Positions 8,815-18,639 are shown, numbered from the stretch's first letter. The stretch is DNA of 64,000 bases from Bacillus gaemokensis (GCF_001590835.1 NZ_LTAQ01000012.1:62001-126000), one strand, 5' to 3'. The notes: a model not told the origin generated them from the sequence alone. Program-made: numbers and translations.

Positions 8815-9690
8815 ATGAAAGAAAAAGAACGTTTAATTATAGAAATGGCAATGAAGTTATTTGCAAATAAGGGTGTAAATACAACGTCAGTGCAAGAGAT
8901 TGTAACAGCGTGTGGGATGTCAAAGGGAGCGTTTTACTTATATTTCAAATCAAAAGATGAATTATTATTAGCTACACTTCGATATTATTATGATAAAATC
9001 CAAAAAAAAATGATGGATCTTGATAAGGAATCGTTATTACCACGTGAAAAGTTTGAAAAACAATTGTATTGCCAGTTTAATGATATACAAAAACATAAAG
9101 AGTTTATTATTATGCATGCAAGGGAAAATGCAATTCCATTCAATAAAGAAGTAGAAGCATTTATGATGAGAATGAAGCTAGAATCGCATGCATTTTACCG
9201 GAATAGTTTATTGTCTATTTATGGTGAAAAAGTTATTCCGTATTTATTAGATCTGGTGATTATGGTGGAGGGAATATGCCGAGGATATTTAGAATTAATT
9301 ATTTTAAACGCAACAGAAATTGATTTATCTCATGTTTCTGCATTTATTCTAAAGAGAATGGATGATCTTGTAGCTGGGCTTTTAAAATCTAAGGATAGAC
9401 CTGTGTTACACGAGGAAAAGCTCGGAGAATTCTTTTGTAGTTCAGAGCTTATTAAAGAGCAAGCAAAAGAACATTTTTTACAGGAAATTATTGTATTCAA
9501 ACGCACGTTAGCAAATCAATTGGAAAATGATGAACTATTAGTTACATTGGATGTTTTAGAAGCTGAAATGAGGTTGCCAAATCCAAGGATTCCAGTTATT
9601 CAAGGAATGTTGGCTAATTTGAAATCTTATGATGATTTTAAGGATTTTCGATTGAGGTTGGCGGGGTATTATCATATAAAAATTATATGA
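8815..9690 (+). CDS. TetR/AcrR family regulator of the RND pump
   Basis: A 291-residue regulator, long for the family (usually about 190-220). It has an N-terminal TetR helix-turn-helix (residues about 8-55: TSVQEIVTACGMSKGAFYLYF). The C-terminal part is extended and shows no known domain to me; it would bind the inducer. The start at 8815 has AGGAGAG 6 bases upstream, while the ATG at 8794 would place that site inside the coding region. It is divergent from the RND transporter and is inferred to repress it and itself. Confidence 0.87.
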   Translation: MKEKERLIIEMAMKLFANKGVNTTSVQEIVTACGMSKGAFYLYFKSKDELLLATLRYYYDKIQKKMMDLDKESLLPREKFEKQLYCQFNDIQKHKEFIIMHARENAIPFNKEVEAFMMRMKLESHAFYRNSLLSIYGEKVIPYLLDLVIMVEGICRGYLELIILNATEIDLSHVSAFILKRMDDLVAGLLKSKDRPVLHEEKLGEFFCSSELIKEQAKEHFLQEIIVFKRTLANQLENDELLVTLDVLEAEMRLPNPRIPVIQGMLANLKSYDDFKDFRLRLAGYYHIKII

Positions 9691-9716
9691 GACGGATAGA
9701 ATGATTTTGTAATAAG

Positions 9717-9750
9717 AAAAAGGTGGATACCATAGTGGATCCACCTTTTT
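9717..9750. terminator. Bidirectional terminator between TetR and ABC-F genes
   Basis: A 12-bp perfect stem (9717-9728 with 9739-9750), A-rich on one side and T-rich on the other, between convergent genes. Confidence 0.85.
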
Positions 9751-9752
9751 TA

Positions 9753-11306
9753 TTAGTTACTAGATTGTGCCCATTCTTCCACGTTCCAAACTTTTGTTAT
9801 CCAATCTTCATAGAAATCTGGTTCGTGACATACGAGAAGGATTGTTCCTTTATATGCTTTTAATGCTTTTTTTAATTCTTCTTTAGCTGTAACATCAAGG
9901 TGATTTGTCGGCTCATCAAATAGAATCCAGTTGCTTTCTTCACCCATTAATTTACATAGACGGACCTTCGCTTGCTCTCCACCACTTAATTGACTCAATG
10001 GGCGAGAAATGTGCTCGTTTTTCAAGCCACATCGTGCTAACATTGCACGAACTTGGTGTTGATCTAAATGTGGGAACGTATTCCATACATCATCGATTGG
10101 TGTTAAGTTATCAGCTTTTACTTCTTGTTCAAAGTATGCTGGTTCTAAAAAGTCACCAAGGCTTATTTTTCCGCCTAATGGTTTGATTTTGCCAAGAATT
10201 GTTTTTAATAATGTTGATTTACCGACACCGTTACATCCAACAATTGCAATTTTTTCACCGCGTTCAATTGTCATTGTTAGCTTAGGTAGTAATGGATGTG
10301 TATAGCCAATTTCTACTTCTTCTCCTTCAAAGACAAAGCGGCTGCTTGCGCGACATTCTTTGAAAGAGAACTCTGGTTTAATAGCTGTTTCTGGACGGTC
10401 AATACGTTCCATACGATCAAGCTGCTTTTGACGGCTCTTTGCACGACCTGTTGTAGAATAACGGGCCTTGTTTTTTGCAATGAAATCTTCTTGTTTTTTA
10501 ATGAATTCTTGTTGCTTTTGATAAGCGTTTAAATGTTGATTTTTATGCAGTTCAGCTAGCTCTAAAAATTTCTCATATGTTGCTGTGTAACGCGTCATCT
10601 TCGAAAATTCTAGATGGAAGATTACATCAACACATTTGTTCATAAATTCCGTATCATGAGAAATTAAAAGGAATGCATGTGGATATTCTTTTAAATAGTT
10701 TGTTAGCCATTGGATATGTTCCACATCTAAATAGTTGGTAGGTTCGTCCAGTAATAGTACTTCTGGTTGTTCAAGTAATAGTTTTGCAAGCAACACTTTT
10801 GTACGTTGTCCACCACTTAATGCAGAAACGTCACGATCTAAACCAATTGCGTCAATTCCAAGACCACGTGCTGCTTCTTCAATCTTAATATCTAATAAGT
10901 AGAATCCACCGGCTTCAAGTGCATCTTGAATGTCTGCCATTTGGTCAAGAAGTTCTTCTAGTTCTTCTGGCGTAGCCGTTCCCATTTTTTCTGTAATTGT
11001 GTTTAATTCTTTTTCCTTTTCAAATAAAGGTAAAAATGCATCTGTGAGTACGTCACGAATCGTTCTGCCAGCTGTTAAAATTGTATGTTGATCTAAATAT
11101 CCGTAATGCGTACCAGGTGTCCATTCTACACGACCATCATCGTGAATAAGTTGTCCTGTAATAATATTCATAAATGTTGATTTGCCAACACCGTTTGCGC
11201 CGACTAAACCAACATGTTCTCCTGCTAATAAGCGTAATGATACATCTTTAAATAACGTACGATCACCAAATGTATGACCTAATTTTTCGACTGTTAATAA
11301 GCTCAT
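9753..11306 (-). CDS. ABC-F family ATPase (YfmM-like)
   Basis: A soluble 517-residue protein with two ABC domains and no membrane segment. Walker A motifs are GANGVGKST and GCNGVGKST; signatures are LSGGQRTKV and LSGGEQAKV. Both Walker B regions end DEPTN(Y/H)LD. A charged linker joins the domains (about 235-310, rich in Lys/Gln), as in translation factors of the EttA/YfmR type that act in the ribosomal E site. Length and N-terminus (MSLLTVEKLGHTFG) best fit B. subtilis YfmM. The start at 11306 has GGAGGAC upstream. Antibiotic resistance cannot be claimed from sequence alone. Confidence 0.9.
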   Translation of the reverse strand: MSLLTVEKLGHTFGDRTLFKDVSLRLLAGEHVGLVGANGVGKSTFMNIITGQLIHDDGRVEWTPGTHYGYLDQHTILTAGRTIRDVLTDAFLPLFEKEKELNTITEKMGTATPEELEELLDQMADIQDALEAGGFYLLDIKIEEAARGLGIDAIGLDRDVSALSGGQRTKVLLAKLLLEQPEVLLLDEPTNYLDVEHIQWLTNYLKEYPHAFLLISHDTEFMNKCVDVIFHLEFSKMTRYTATYEKFLELAELHKNQHLNAYQKQQEFIKKQEDFIAKNKARYSTTGRAKSRQKQLDRMERIDRPETAIKPEFSFKECRASSRFVFEGEEVEIGYTHPLLPKLTMTIERGEKIAIVGCNGVGKSTLLKTILGKIKPLGGKISLGDFLEPAYFEQEVKADNLTPIDDVWNTFPHLDQHQVRAMLARCGLKNEHISRPLSQLSGGEQAKVRLCKLMGEESNWILFDEPTNHLDVTAKEELKKALKAYKGTILLVCHEPDFYEDWITKVWNVEEWAQSSN

Positions 11307-11434
11307 AATGTCCTCCGTCCATTTCAAAATAGTGTCTTGAATCATGATACTAAATTCTTGGATATAATGCTATCCTTTCGAAATGTATATTTTTTCAAGA
11401 GTGGGGTTGTATATTTTTAGAAAAGTAATATAAT

Positions 11435-11456
11435 TTAATTGAACAGCGGTTAATAA
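11435..11456. promoter_or_regulatory. Operator of the second TetR regulator (copy 1)
   Basis: TTAATTGAAC, four bases, then GTTAATAA: an inverted repeat 20 bases before the TetR start. The same sequence occurs at 12067-12089 before the next gene. Confidence 0.7.
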
Positions 11457-11475
11457 AACTTGTGAGGTATGAGAG

Positions 11476-12048
11476 ATGTCGCCAAGGAGAGCAGTTAAAC
11501 AAGAATTAACAAGAGAAATGATTATGGATGCAGCGAGAGATTTATTTATAAAGCATGGATATCAATATACTTCAATGCGTAAGGTTGCAGTGGAACTAGG
11601 ATATAGTCATGGTTCAATTTATTATCATTTTAAAAATAAAGCAGAGCTTTTTTATGCGATGGTTGAACAGGATTTTCAATTATTGGATCAAAAATTAGAT
11701 GAAACAATTGCTCAAAATCTACAGCCAGAAGAGCAATTGAAAGCAGTATTATTGGGGTTTATCGAATTTGGTTTGCGAAATAAAAGTCATTATGAAATTA
11801 TGTTTTTAATTAAAGATGAAGAATTAAAAGAATGTCTAGCAGAAGAGCCAAATGCTAGTTATGAAAAATTCGCTAATGTGGTATCTTCTCTATGTAATGG
11901 GAAGGTAAATATAATGACTATATGGTCTGTTTTTTTATCATTACATGGTTTCGTATCACATTATTGTAGAAACGTTCAAACATTTGAAGATGTACAAGAG
12001 TTAGCTAAAGCACATGTAAATTTTATTGTAAAATCGCTTCTTATGTAA
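11476..12048 (+). CDS. TetR/AcrR family regulator
   Basis: A 190-residue protein of normal family size. The N-terminal helix-turn-helix (about 12-60) reads TSMRKVAVELGYSHGSIYYHFKNKAEL. The ligand-binding half is not assignable. GTGAGGTATGAG precedes the ATG. An inverted repeat lies just upstream, and an almost identical one lies before the following SDR gene. The protein is therefore likely to repress itself and that gene as a small regulon. Confidence 0.88.
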   Translation: MSPRRAVKQELTREMIMDAARDLFIKHGYQYTSMRKVAVELGYSHGSIYYHFKNKAELFYAMVEQDFQLLDQKLDETIAQNLQPEEQLKAVLLGFIEFGLRNKSHYEIMFLIKDEELKECLAEEPNASYEKFANVVSSLCNGKVNIMTIWSVFLSLHGFVSHYCRNVQTFEDVQELAKAHVNFIVKSLLM

Positions 12049-12066
12049 GTGGTTTTCTTTTTAACA

Positions 12067-12089
12067 TTAATTGAACAGTGGTTAATTAA
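12067..12089. promoter_or_regulatory. Operator of the second TetR regulator (copy 2)
   Basis: TTAATTGAAC, AGTG, then GTTAATTAA. It differs from copy 1 mainly by one central base and a more complete right arm. It lies in the 55-base gap between the TetR gene and the SDR gene, 15 bases before the SDR start. Confidence 0.72.
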
Positions 12090-12103
12090 AGGGGGATATT
12101 AGA

Positions 12104-13036
12104 ATGAAAAAGGCTTTAGTATTGGGAGCATCTGGAGCAATGGGATATGCAATTACAAAGGAGTTATGTAATCGAGGGATTGAAGTAATCGCTTTTGCGA
12201 GGAATAAAACAAAGCTGGAAAGGCTATTTCAAGGAGAAGAAAGAGTGTCCATTTTGACCGGGGACGTATTTCGGAAGGCTGATGTACTAGAAGCGGCTAA
12301 AGATGTTGATGTTATTTTTCATGCTGTAAACATCCCGTATTCAGATTGGGAAACAAAGCAGCCAAAGTTATTAGTGAATGTATTAGAAGTAACAAAGCAT
12401 TATGGTGTGAAATTAGCGATGGTAGATAATATTTATGCGTATGGAAGACAAGGCCAAGAGAAGGTAACGGAAGAGGCTGAAAAGAATCCACACACAAAGA
12501 AGGGGAAAATTCGTTTGCAGCTTGAGAGGATGGCAAAACAAGCTGGAGTGCCAGTGCTTATTGCTCATTTCCCGGATTTTTATGGACCAAATGCGGAAAG
12601 TACGCTTATTCATCATACGTTACAAAGTGTTCTTGTGAATAAAACATCTAGTTTTGTGGGAGATAAGAAGCTTGCCAGAGAATATATTTTTACACCAGAT
12701 GGAGCTAAGGCTATTGTTGAATTGGCATTACGGGACGATGCATACGGACAGAACTGGAATATACCTGGGTTTGGTGTGATTACAGGAGAAGAAATGATTC
12801 ACCATATAAGAGAGTTAACAGGATATACAAAATCAGTAATGACTGTGAAAAAAGGCATGATAAGACTAATTGGTTTATTTGATAAGCAGATGAAAGAGTT
12901 TGTGGAGATGTTGTATTTGACAGAGGAGCCTGTTGTACTAAGTGGAGATAAGTATGAGAAGTATATTGGGAAGGTGCCAAGAACTTCATATTATAATGGC
13001 CTACAGGAGACAATTGCGCATATGAGAACTTTATAA
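12104..13036 (+). CDS. NAD(P)-dependent epimerase/dehydratase family protein (extended SDR)
   Basis: A 310-residue protein with the N-terminal Rossmann motif GASGAMG (residues 8-14) and an NmrA/extended-SDR fold. A Tyr lies near NIYAYGRQG and FPDFYGPNA fits the substrate-pocket loop of nucleotide-sugar epimerase-like enzymes. The substrate is unknown. GGGGGA precedes the start. It follows a TetR regulator with the same operator before both genes, so it is probably the regulator's only clear target here. Confidence 0.82.
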   Translation: MKKALVLGASGAMGYAITKELCNRGIEVIAFARNKTKLERLFQGEERVSILTGDVFRKADVLEAAKDVDVIFHAVNIPYSDWETKQPKLLVNVLEVTKHYGVKLAMVDNIYAYGRQGQEKVTEEAEKNPHTKKGKIRLQLERMAKQAGVPVLIAHFPDFYGPNAESTLIHHTLQSVLVNKTSSFVGDKKLAREYIFTPDGAKAIVELALRDDAYGQNWNIPGFGVITGEEMIHHIRELTGYTKSVMTVKKGMIRLIGLFDKQMKEFVEMLYLTEEPVVLSGDKYEKYIGKVPRTSYYNGLQETIAHMRTL

Positions 13037-13045
13037 TATAGAAAA

Positions 13046-13090
13046 AACCACCGAATCTTGCTCAAACACAAGATTCGGTGGTTGTATTTT
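13046..13090. terminator. Bidirectional terminator between SDR and flippase genes
   Basis: A 15-bp perfect stem (AACCACCGAATCTTG and its complement) with an 8-base loop, A-rich before and T-rich after, between convergent genes. Confidence 0.88.
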
Positions 13091-14510
13091 AAGCTTCTTT
13101 ACTGGCTAGCTTTTTATTTACAAACCCTAAGATTAAACCACGTATTTGTGGGTCAATTGCAAGGCCGATGATACCGAAAAGTACACCAGTAAGTGTTAAA
13201 GCAACTAAAGGTGGAAGATTAATTAATACAGTGCGATAAACGCCATAGCTAATTGCAAATGCTAGGGTATTAAATATAATCCCTTTAAACAGCAATTGGA
13301 AACCTTTATAAACGAATAAAGTAAATCCTAGTAATAAAGTTCCTTCTGTGATGATGGCAGCTGCGGCAGCTCCCATCATTCCAAATTTACCGCCTAGTAC
13401 AATATAGCTAATTACAGCAACTACTAATCCAATTGCCATAGTAGTCGTACGTTTCCACTGTTGTCCAATCGTTGTTAAATTATCAGCAAGTGGATAGTTG
13501 ATGGATTGTAGAATAACCATAAATGCTAAAATAGCAAGAGCGTCCCCTGCTGGTGCGTATTCTTCACCTAATAAGCTGACAATCCAAAAGCTTGGATCAG
13601 CGATAAATGGAATAGAAATTCCCATTCCTAGGAAAGACATAAGCTTTAATTCAAAATGTGATAACTTTCTATGTTCATCAATATTTTTTTCATTTCCAAA
13701 TGCGAATAGCTTTGGATAAAATGCTGCCGCAATTACACCAGGTATTTGATAAAGTACTGCTGGGATTTTTGATGCTGCTCCAAAGAATCCAACTTCGTCT
13801 AATGGGGCAACTTTTTCTAATATAATTGGACCTAATTGCGGTAGCAACATGATGATGATCCCATTGATTGTGAAAATCAGCAGTTGATCTAAAATTCCTC
13901 TATCCCAACCCTTATGAATGGTTGTATAACGAACTACCATTATAAATGCGATAAGTCCTGTTACAAGGCTGGATACCCCGTACATTGCAGCGACCATCAT
14001 AAGCGACCATTTGAAATTCATTCCTAATAAAAGTGCAGCGGCTGCTGTTAAACCTTGTAATACAGAGATGATAGCGGTGAATTGCATGCGTTCTGTTACT
14101 TGGAAATAGGCCATTCCTACGCCTTGCAAGGTAGCTCCGAACATTGTTGGTAATACAACTAAATATACCATAGCGCGTAAGTAAGCATTGTCATAGAAAA
14201 ACTGTGCGAAAATGGCAAAGAGAATAGAAATGACAACAGCTAAAATTATGCGGACACGTAAATAACTACTTATTAGTTCACTAATATTAGCACCTGGTTT
14301 TGTTCCTTCACGCATAAACGTATGTGTTAAACCAGCGTCTGTAAAATAACAGACAACAGCTGACACAGCTAACGCAGCTGTAAACATACCATAATCTGTT
14401 GGAGAAACATATCGTGCGAAGAGAATCGTAGCAATAGCGAGTACAAAACGAACGATAATATTCCCTACGAATAAGTAGGATGCGTTTTTAAGGATTTTGT
14501 TTGTTTTCAT
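13089..14510 (-). CDS. Polysaccharide flippase (Wzx/MATE-like, oligosaccharide flippase family)
   Basis: A 473-residue protein with about 14 hydrophobic segments. The N-terminus (LKNASYLFVGNIIVRFVLA) and the TDAGLTHTFMREG region are typical of PST-family flippases that move undecaprenyl-linked sugars across the membrane. It is followed on the same strand, upstream, by a family-2 glycosyltransferase 81 bases away. It belongs to a polysaccharide region running to about 25.5 kb. The exact glycan is unknown. Confidence 0.88.
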   Translation of the reverse strand: MKTNKILKNASYLFVGNIIVRFVLAIATILFARYVSPTDYGMFTAALAVSAVVCYFTDAGLTHTFMREGTKPGANISELISSYLRVRIILAVVISILFAIFAQFFYDNAYLRAMVYLVVLPTMFGATLQGVGMAYFQVTERMQFTAIISVLQGLTAAAALLLGMNFKWSLMMVAAMYGVSSLVTGLIAFIMVVRYTTIHKGWDRGILDQLLIFTINGIIIMLLPQLGPIILEKVAPLDEVGFFGAASKIPAVLYQIPGVIAAAFYPKLFAFGNEKNIDEHRKLSHFELKLMSFLGMGISIPFIADPSFWIVSLLGEEYAPAGDALAILAFMVILQSINYPLADNLTTIGQQWKRTTTMAIGLVVAVISYIVLGGKFGMMGAAAAAIITEGTLLLGFTLFVYKGFQLLFKGIIFNTLAFAISYGVYRTVLINLPPLVALTLTGVLFGIIGLAIDPQIRGLILGFVNKKLASKEA

Positions 14511-14591
14511 CGAAAATACCTTTCTATTCTTAAGGACTTAACTTGTCCCATTTGTAACAATGATTTGTTTACAAAAAAGAATGTTTATTAA

Positions 14592-15572
14592 TTAAGAAAA
14601 CATAAATTTGATTCGTACGAACCAAAGCATTGCATATAACTTTCTGCTTCGCTTTCCATTTTTCGAGTATATCTTTTGGCAATATTTCTTTAAATCCTTT
14701 TTAATCAAGTTAACTTGTGATTTTTCTAATTTTGAGTTCGCTTTAATATAAATACAGGCATTGTTAATAACTGTATAAGGAAATAGATAAGTTTCAAGAA
14801 TTTGTATAAGGTCTTCAGAATCTTTTGTAATTAAATCTTGAGATTTTTGATGAACCCAGTCTTTCATTCGGTTGAATACTTCTAATTCTTTTGTTGTTTT
14901 CAATTCATAATCTTTATACTTAGAAGAAAGATTTCCTTCTGATAAGATTCGATAATATGTTAAGTATTCATCTACATAGCATACATTTGTTACACTCATC
15001 AGTTTAAATAAAAATTCTAAGTCTTCTCCCCAGCTACAGCCAGGTGTAAAGCGGATGTCATGATCCATGACAATAGAGCGTTTAAAAATCCATGTACTCG
15101 TTTGCGCAACAACTTGATGTGTTAAGAAGGCCTTTGACATATCACCTTTGATGAAATTTGTTACATGTTCCACTTTTTCAGATGTTTCTTCATAAAAGTT
15201 CATATAACCGCAGTAACAAGCGTTCATGCTGTTCGTATGCATGCTTGCAACCTGCTTTTCTATTTTTGTTGGATGCCATAAGTCATCACTATCAAGAAAA
15301 GCGACATATTCACCGCTAGCATTTTCAATTCCTGTATTTCGAGCAACAGACACACCTTGGTTCTTTTGGTGAACATATTTTATTTGCTCAGGATATTTTT
15401 GCTGAAGTTCTTTTACAATAGAAGGCGATTGATCTTTACTACCATCATCTACAATTACAATTTCAATGTTTTTATATGTTTGATCCAATATTGATTGCAT
15501 CGTTTCTTCAATATATTTTTCCGCATTATAAAGCGGGATAACAACAGAAACGAGTTGTTTTTGTTCTATCAT
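14592..15572 (-). CDS. Glycosyltransferase family 2
   Basis: A 326-residue GT-A enzyme. VSVVIPLYNAEKYI and VDDGSKD are at the N-terminus, the metal/nucleotide-binding DSDD is in VAFLDSDDLW, and WGEDLEF carries the catalytic ED pair. The C-terminal third is Lys-rich without membrane helices. GAGGAG lies 10 bases before the ATG. It is probably co-transcribed with the flippase and should extend an undecaprenyl-linked or surface glycan. Confidence 0.88.
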   Translation of the reverse strand: MIEQKQLVSVVIPLYNAEKYIEETMQSILDQTYKNIEIVIVDDGSKDQSPSIVKELQQKYPEQIKYVHQKNQGVSVARNTGIENASGEYVAFLDSDDLWHPTKIEKQVASMHTNSMNACYCGYMNFYEETSEKVEHVTNFIKGDMSKAFLTHQVVAQTSTWIFKRSIVMDHDIRFTPGCSWGEDLEFLFKLMSVTNVCYVDEYLTYYRILSEGNLSSKYKDYELKTTKELEVFNRMKDWVHQKSQDLITKDSEDLIQILETYLFPYTVINNACIYIKANSKLEKSQVNLIKKDLKKYCQKIYSKNGKRSRKLYAMLWFVRIKFMFS

Positions 15573-15819
15573 AGAATTTTATCTCCTCTGGTTTTTTATG
15601 TTTTGCCTCATATATACAAGCCTATTTAATAGGAAGAAGATGACAAGAACATCTGTATAAGTTTACCGCATATAAACTTTGTAAATCAACTCTCTGTTAA
15701 GATTATGCCTTATGAAAAAAGATAGATGATGTATAATAGAATAGGTTATAATAAAGAGATGTATGTTAAATATTTCTATTAGAAATAAAAGAATTGTGTG
15801 CGAGGGGGAAACCATTAGA

Positions 15820-17091
15820 ATGTTACGTAAATATATTCGAAGGCCTGAATGGATTTTATTAAGTATCATCCTTATTATTGGCCTGGTGTTTCGTTTGATG
15901 ACTTTAAATAAATATGGTGTGGATTTAACACTAGGTAGTGATGATCTAATGTATCAAAAAAGCGCAATTAATTTATTAGAAACAGGTATGTTAACTTATC
16001 ACGATCCAACAAAACCAACCATTCATATTATGCCAGGACAATCAGTATTGTTGGCAGCCATATTCTTTATATTTGGACATGGTAGTTTAGGAGTATTATG
16101 GGCAAAGTTAGTCATGATAGCTTTTGGTGTATTAAGCATCTATATGACTTATAAAATTGGGAAATATATCGTAAACCCAGCAGTAGGATTAATTGGGGCT
16201 TTATTATTAGCGTTATATCCTCCTGAAGTAGTAGTGGAGAATTTAACGCTAACAGAAAGTCCATTTTTGTTTCTTTCACTGGGATTATTATATTGGAGTT
16301 TAAAATTAGCTGATACACATTCAATGAAAGATTTCTATATTGTTTTACTGTTCTATTTCGTAACATTATACTTCCGAGTACAAATTGCATTATATCCAAT
16401 TTTGCTATTTGTATATCTTTTAATGAAACGTTATCCGTTCCGTCTTATGATAAAGCAAGCACTTATTAGTATAGTGTTATTATTTGTCGTGCTTGGACCG
16501 TGGTGGGCGCGTAATTATATTCAGTTCCATAAGTTTATTCCTCTTACGGCTGGCGCAGGGAATCCATTATTACTTGGTACATATCAAGGAGAAGGATACC
16601 CAGGTGGAAAGAGTATGGAAGAAATTGATGCAGATATTCGTGCGAAGTATCCAAATATTGAAGCGCATGAATTAATGGAAAAACAACAAGAAATAGCAAT
16701 GGATCGCATTAAGGAATGGTGGCATACCGATAAACGTTCCATGATACACAGTTATCTGGTTTTAAAACCACAAATCTTCTGGGAAAAAGCATTCTATTAT
16801 CCAGGCACTACAATAAGTATTTTCGATATATCGGGCGAGGATATGAAAAATATTTATGAACCGATTAAAACTGGTTTCTTAGTCTGCTCCATACTTGCAT
16901 TTGTTTTGTTCTGGAAGAGATGGAGAGAGTATTCATTTTTATGGTTGATTGTTCTGTTCCATACTTATTTTAACAGTTTATATTTTGCATATGATCGTTA
17001 TGCATTACCATTAATGCCAATGCTATTTATTATGATAGGAGCAGGTATTGTGGCAACTGTAATGAGAGTTAGTAGGCCATTCTTAAAGTAG
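15820..17091 (+). CDS. GT-C type membrane glycosyltransferase (family 39/ArnT-like)
   Basis: A 423-residue protein with about ten hydrophobic segments. An acidic motif in the first extracytoplasmic loop (GSDDLMYQ, about residue 38) is the signature position of GT39/ArnT lipid-phosphosugar-dependent transferases. The start at 15820 has GAGGGGG 10 bases upstream; an ATG 57 bases earlier lacks one. Such enzymes use polyprenyl-phosphate sugars made by Dpm1-like transferases, one of which lies at 17739-18467. Acceptor unknown. Confidence 0.78.
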   Translation: MLRKYIRRPEWILLSIILIIGLVFRLMTLNKYGVDLTLGSDDLMYQKSAINLLETGMLTYHDPTKPTIHIMPGQSVLLAAIFFIFGHGSLGVLWAKLVMIAFGVLSIYMTYKIGKYIVNPAVGLIGALLLALYPPEVVVENLTLTESPFLFLSLGLLYWSLKLADTHSMKDFYIVLLFYFVTLYFRVQIALYPILLFVYLLMKRYPFRLMIKQALISIVLLFVVLGPWWARNYIQFHKFIPLTAGAGNPLLLGTYQGEGYPGGKSMEEIDADIRAKYPNIEAHELMEKQQEIAMDRIKEWWHTDKRSMIHSYLVLKPQIFWEKAFYYPGTTISIFDISGEDMKNIYEPIKTGFLVCSILAFVLFWKRWREYSFLWLIVLFHTYFNSLYFAYDRYALPLMPMLFIMIGAGIVATVMRVSRPFLK

Positions 17092-17106
17092 ATGAATATT
17101 TGAAGA

Positions 17107-17168
17107 TAAAAAACATCTCCTTACTTCGTATAATAAAAAAAGTGCGAAGTAAGTGAAGGTGTTTTTTT
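17107..17168 (+). terminator. Terminator of the GT-C gene
   Basis: A long imperfect hairpin: AAAAACATCTCCTTACTTCG pairs with CGAAGTAAGTGAAGGTG plus T7. Confidence 0.75.
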
Positions 17169-17255
17169 GTTCTGTAATAATAATCCTATTGATTAAGGTT
17201 TTATATTTGTAAACGACAATATATATTCAAACCAATGGTGTGAGTTTGAGAAAAT

Positions 17256-17302
17256 AAAAATGACCTGTTTCCTAAAATGTTTAGGAAACAGGTCATTTTT
17301 AA
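17256..17302. terminator. Strong palindromic terminator between convergent genes
   Basis: A 21-bp perfect stem (17256-17276 with 17280-17300) around a 3-base loop, A5 before and T5 after. It lies between the GT-C gene and the DUF2304 gene and can work on both strands. Confidence 0.8.
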
Positions 17303-17369
17303 CATGGAATCGTTCAAGAAGTTTGAACGAAACGATCGAGGAGATAGGAAGTTAACATACTCCTCTAAA

Positions 17370-17732
17370 TTAAGCATCATGTAAAGAACTGCTTTTTTCT
17401 TTACTGTTTAATTTTTGTTTTAGTAAGGCATAGTCTTGTGTCAATGTAACAAGTTGGTGATGCAGTTTAGAGATTTTACGTGTTAAATCAAAAATTAAAA
17501 CAAAGCAGAATAGAAGTCCAAATAAGAATAAAACAGATGGTGGATATTCTACTTTTAATAATTTACCGACCCAATTTATAATTTTATCTGTAGAGCTTAA
17601 AATTGCCATTGAGATACAAACGAAAATCCATAGAATAGCATATTTTGTTTCTAGGGCTCCACGGCGAATAGAATTAATAATTAGGAAAAATAATATTAGA
17701 ATAAAGAGGAATGAAAAGGTAATTATAGGCAT
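17370..17732 (-). CDS. DUF2304 family membrane protein
   Basis: A 120-residue protein with three hydrophobic segments and a basic, coiled-coil-like C-terminus. ALETKYAILWIFV and PPSVLFLFGLLF are the conserved blocks of DUF2304. Members sit next to Dpm1-like glycosyltransferases in many genomes, as here: the family-2 transferase ends 6 bases upstream. The function is not established; a helper or membrane partner of the transferase is inferred. Confidence 0.82.
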   Translation of the reverse strand: MPIITFSFLFILILFFLIINSIRRGALETKYAILWIFVCISMAILSSTDKIINWVGKLLKVEYPPSVLFLFGLLFCFVLIFDLTRKISKLHHQLVTLTQDYALLKQKLNSKEKSSSLHDA

Positions 17733-17738
17733 TTATTA

Positions 17739-18467
17739 TCAACCTTTCACGATTTTTTGCATTAAGATAGCTAAGCTTACTTTAATCATGTAATATGCAG
17801 ATTTTAATGGTGTGATAGAAGATTGGCCACCTTGTCTTTCTTGCATATTCACAGATACTTCATTAATGCGAAGTTTTTTCTTCTTTAAGTGAATAAGAAC
17901 CTCAGGTTCTGGATAATCTTTTGGATAATTATGTGCGAAAATTTGAATTACTTCGCGATTGATAGCGCGGTATCCAGACGTTGGATCCATAAATGTTTGT
18001 CTTGTTAAAAGTTTTAATAAGGCAGTGAAATAAAAAATGCCAATTCTCCGTGAGATACTACCTTTGTATGCAGTTTTTTCTGTAAAGCGAGACCCTAATA
18101 CCATATCACATTTGTTTTCAGCTATAGGTTGAATGATTGTGTATAAGTCTTCAGGGTTATGTTGTCCATCAGCATCGAATTGAATAGCAATATCGTAGCC
18201 GTTTTCGTAAGCATATTTGTATCCAGTTTGTACAGCTGAACCAATACCTAAGTTATACGGTAAACTTACAAGATGTACAGGGAATCCTTTTACAATCTCA
18301 GCTGTTTTATCGTGGGATCCATCATTAATGACGCAAATACTTAGTTGTGTAAAATGTTCTTTTAGTTCTAACAGTCTCGTTAATGTATCTGCAATTGCTT
18401 CTTCCTCATTATAAGCAGGAATAATAATTAATGTTTTTGGTATTGAAATTGGTACCTTAACAGACAT
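17739..18467 (-). CDS. Dpm1-like glycosyltransferase family 2 (polyprenyl-phosphate sugar synthase type)
   Basis: A 242-residue GT-A enzyme with IPAYNEEEAIADT, VINDGSHDKT and the DADGQHNPEDL motif, where DAD binds nucleotide and metal. SGYRAINRE is typical of the dolichol-phosphate-mannose-synthase branch. There is no C-terminal membrane domain; the DUF2304 protein encoded just downstream may supply one. Its product would be the lipid-linked donor for the GT-C enzymes nearby (15820 and 19530), an inference from context. Confidence 0.87.
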   Translation of the reverse strand: MSVKVPISIPKTLIIIPAYNEEEAIADTLTRLLELKEHFTQLSICVINDGSHDKTAEIVKGFPVHLVSLPYNLGIGSAVQTGYKYAYENGYDIAIQFDADGQHNPEDLYTIIQPIAENKCDMVLGSRFTEKTAYKGSISRRIGIFYFTALLKLLTRQTFMDPTSGYRAINREVIQIFAHNYPKDYPEPEVLIHLKKKKLRINEVSVNMQERQGGQSSITPLKSAYYMIKVSLAILMQKIVKG

Positions 18468-18639
18468 ATTGCACCATCCCTTATATATTTAATCAATATT
18501 GTAATTATTTTTAAACGCACTTTATCTAATATACCATTAATAGTATACCAAAATAAAGGACAAGCTGGTGGATTATTTTGTAAAGGAAATGAGAATAGAA
18601 AAGAAAAAGTGTTTATATAGTTAGAAGGATTATTTTTGA

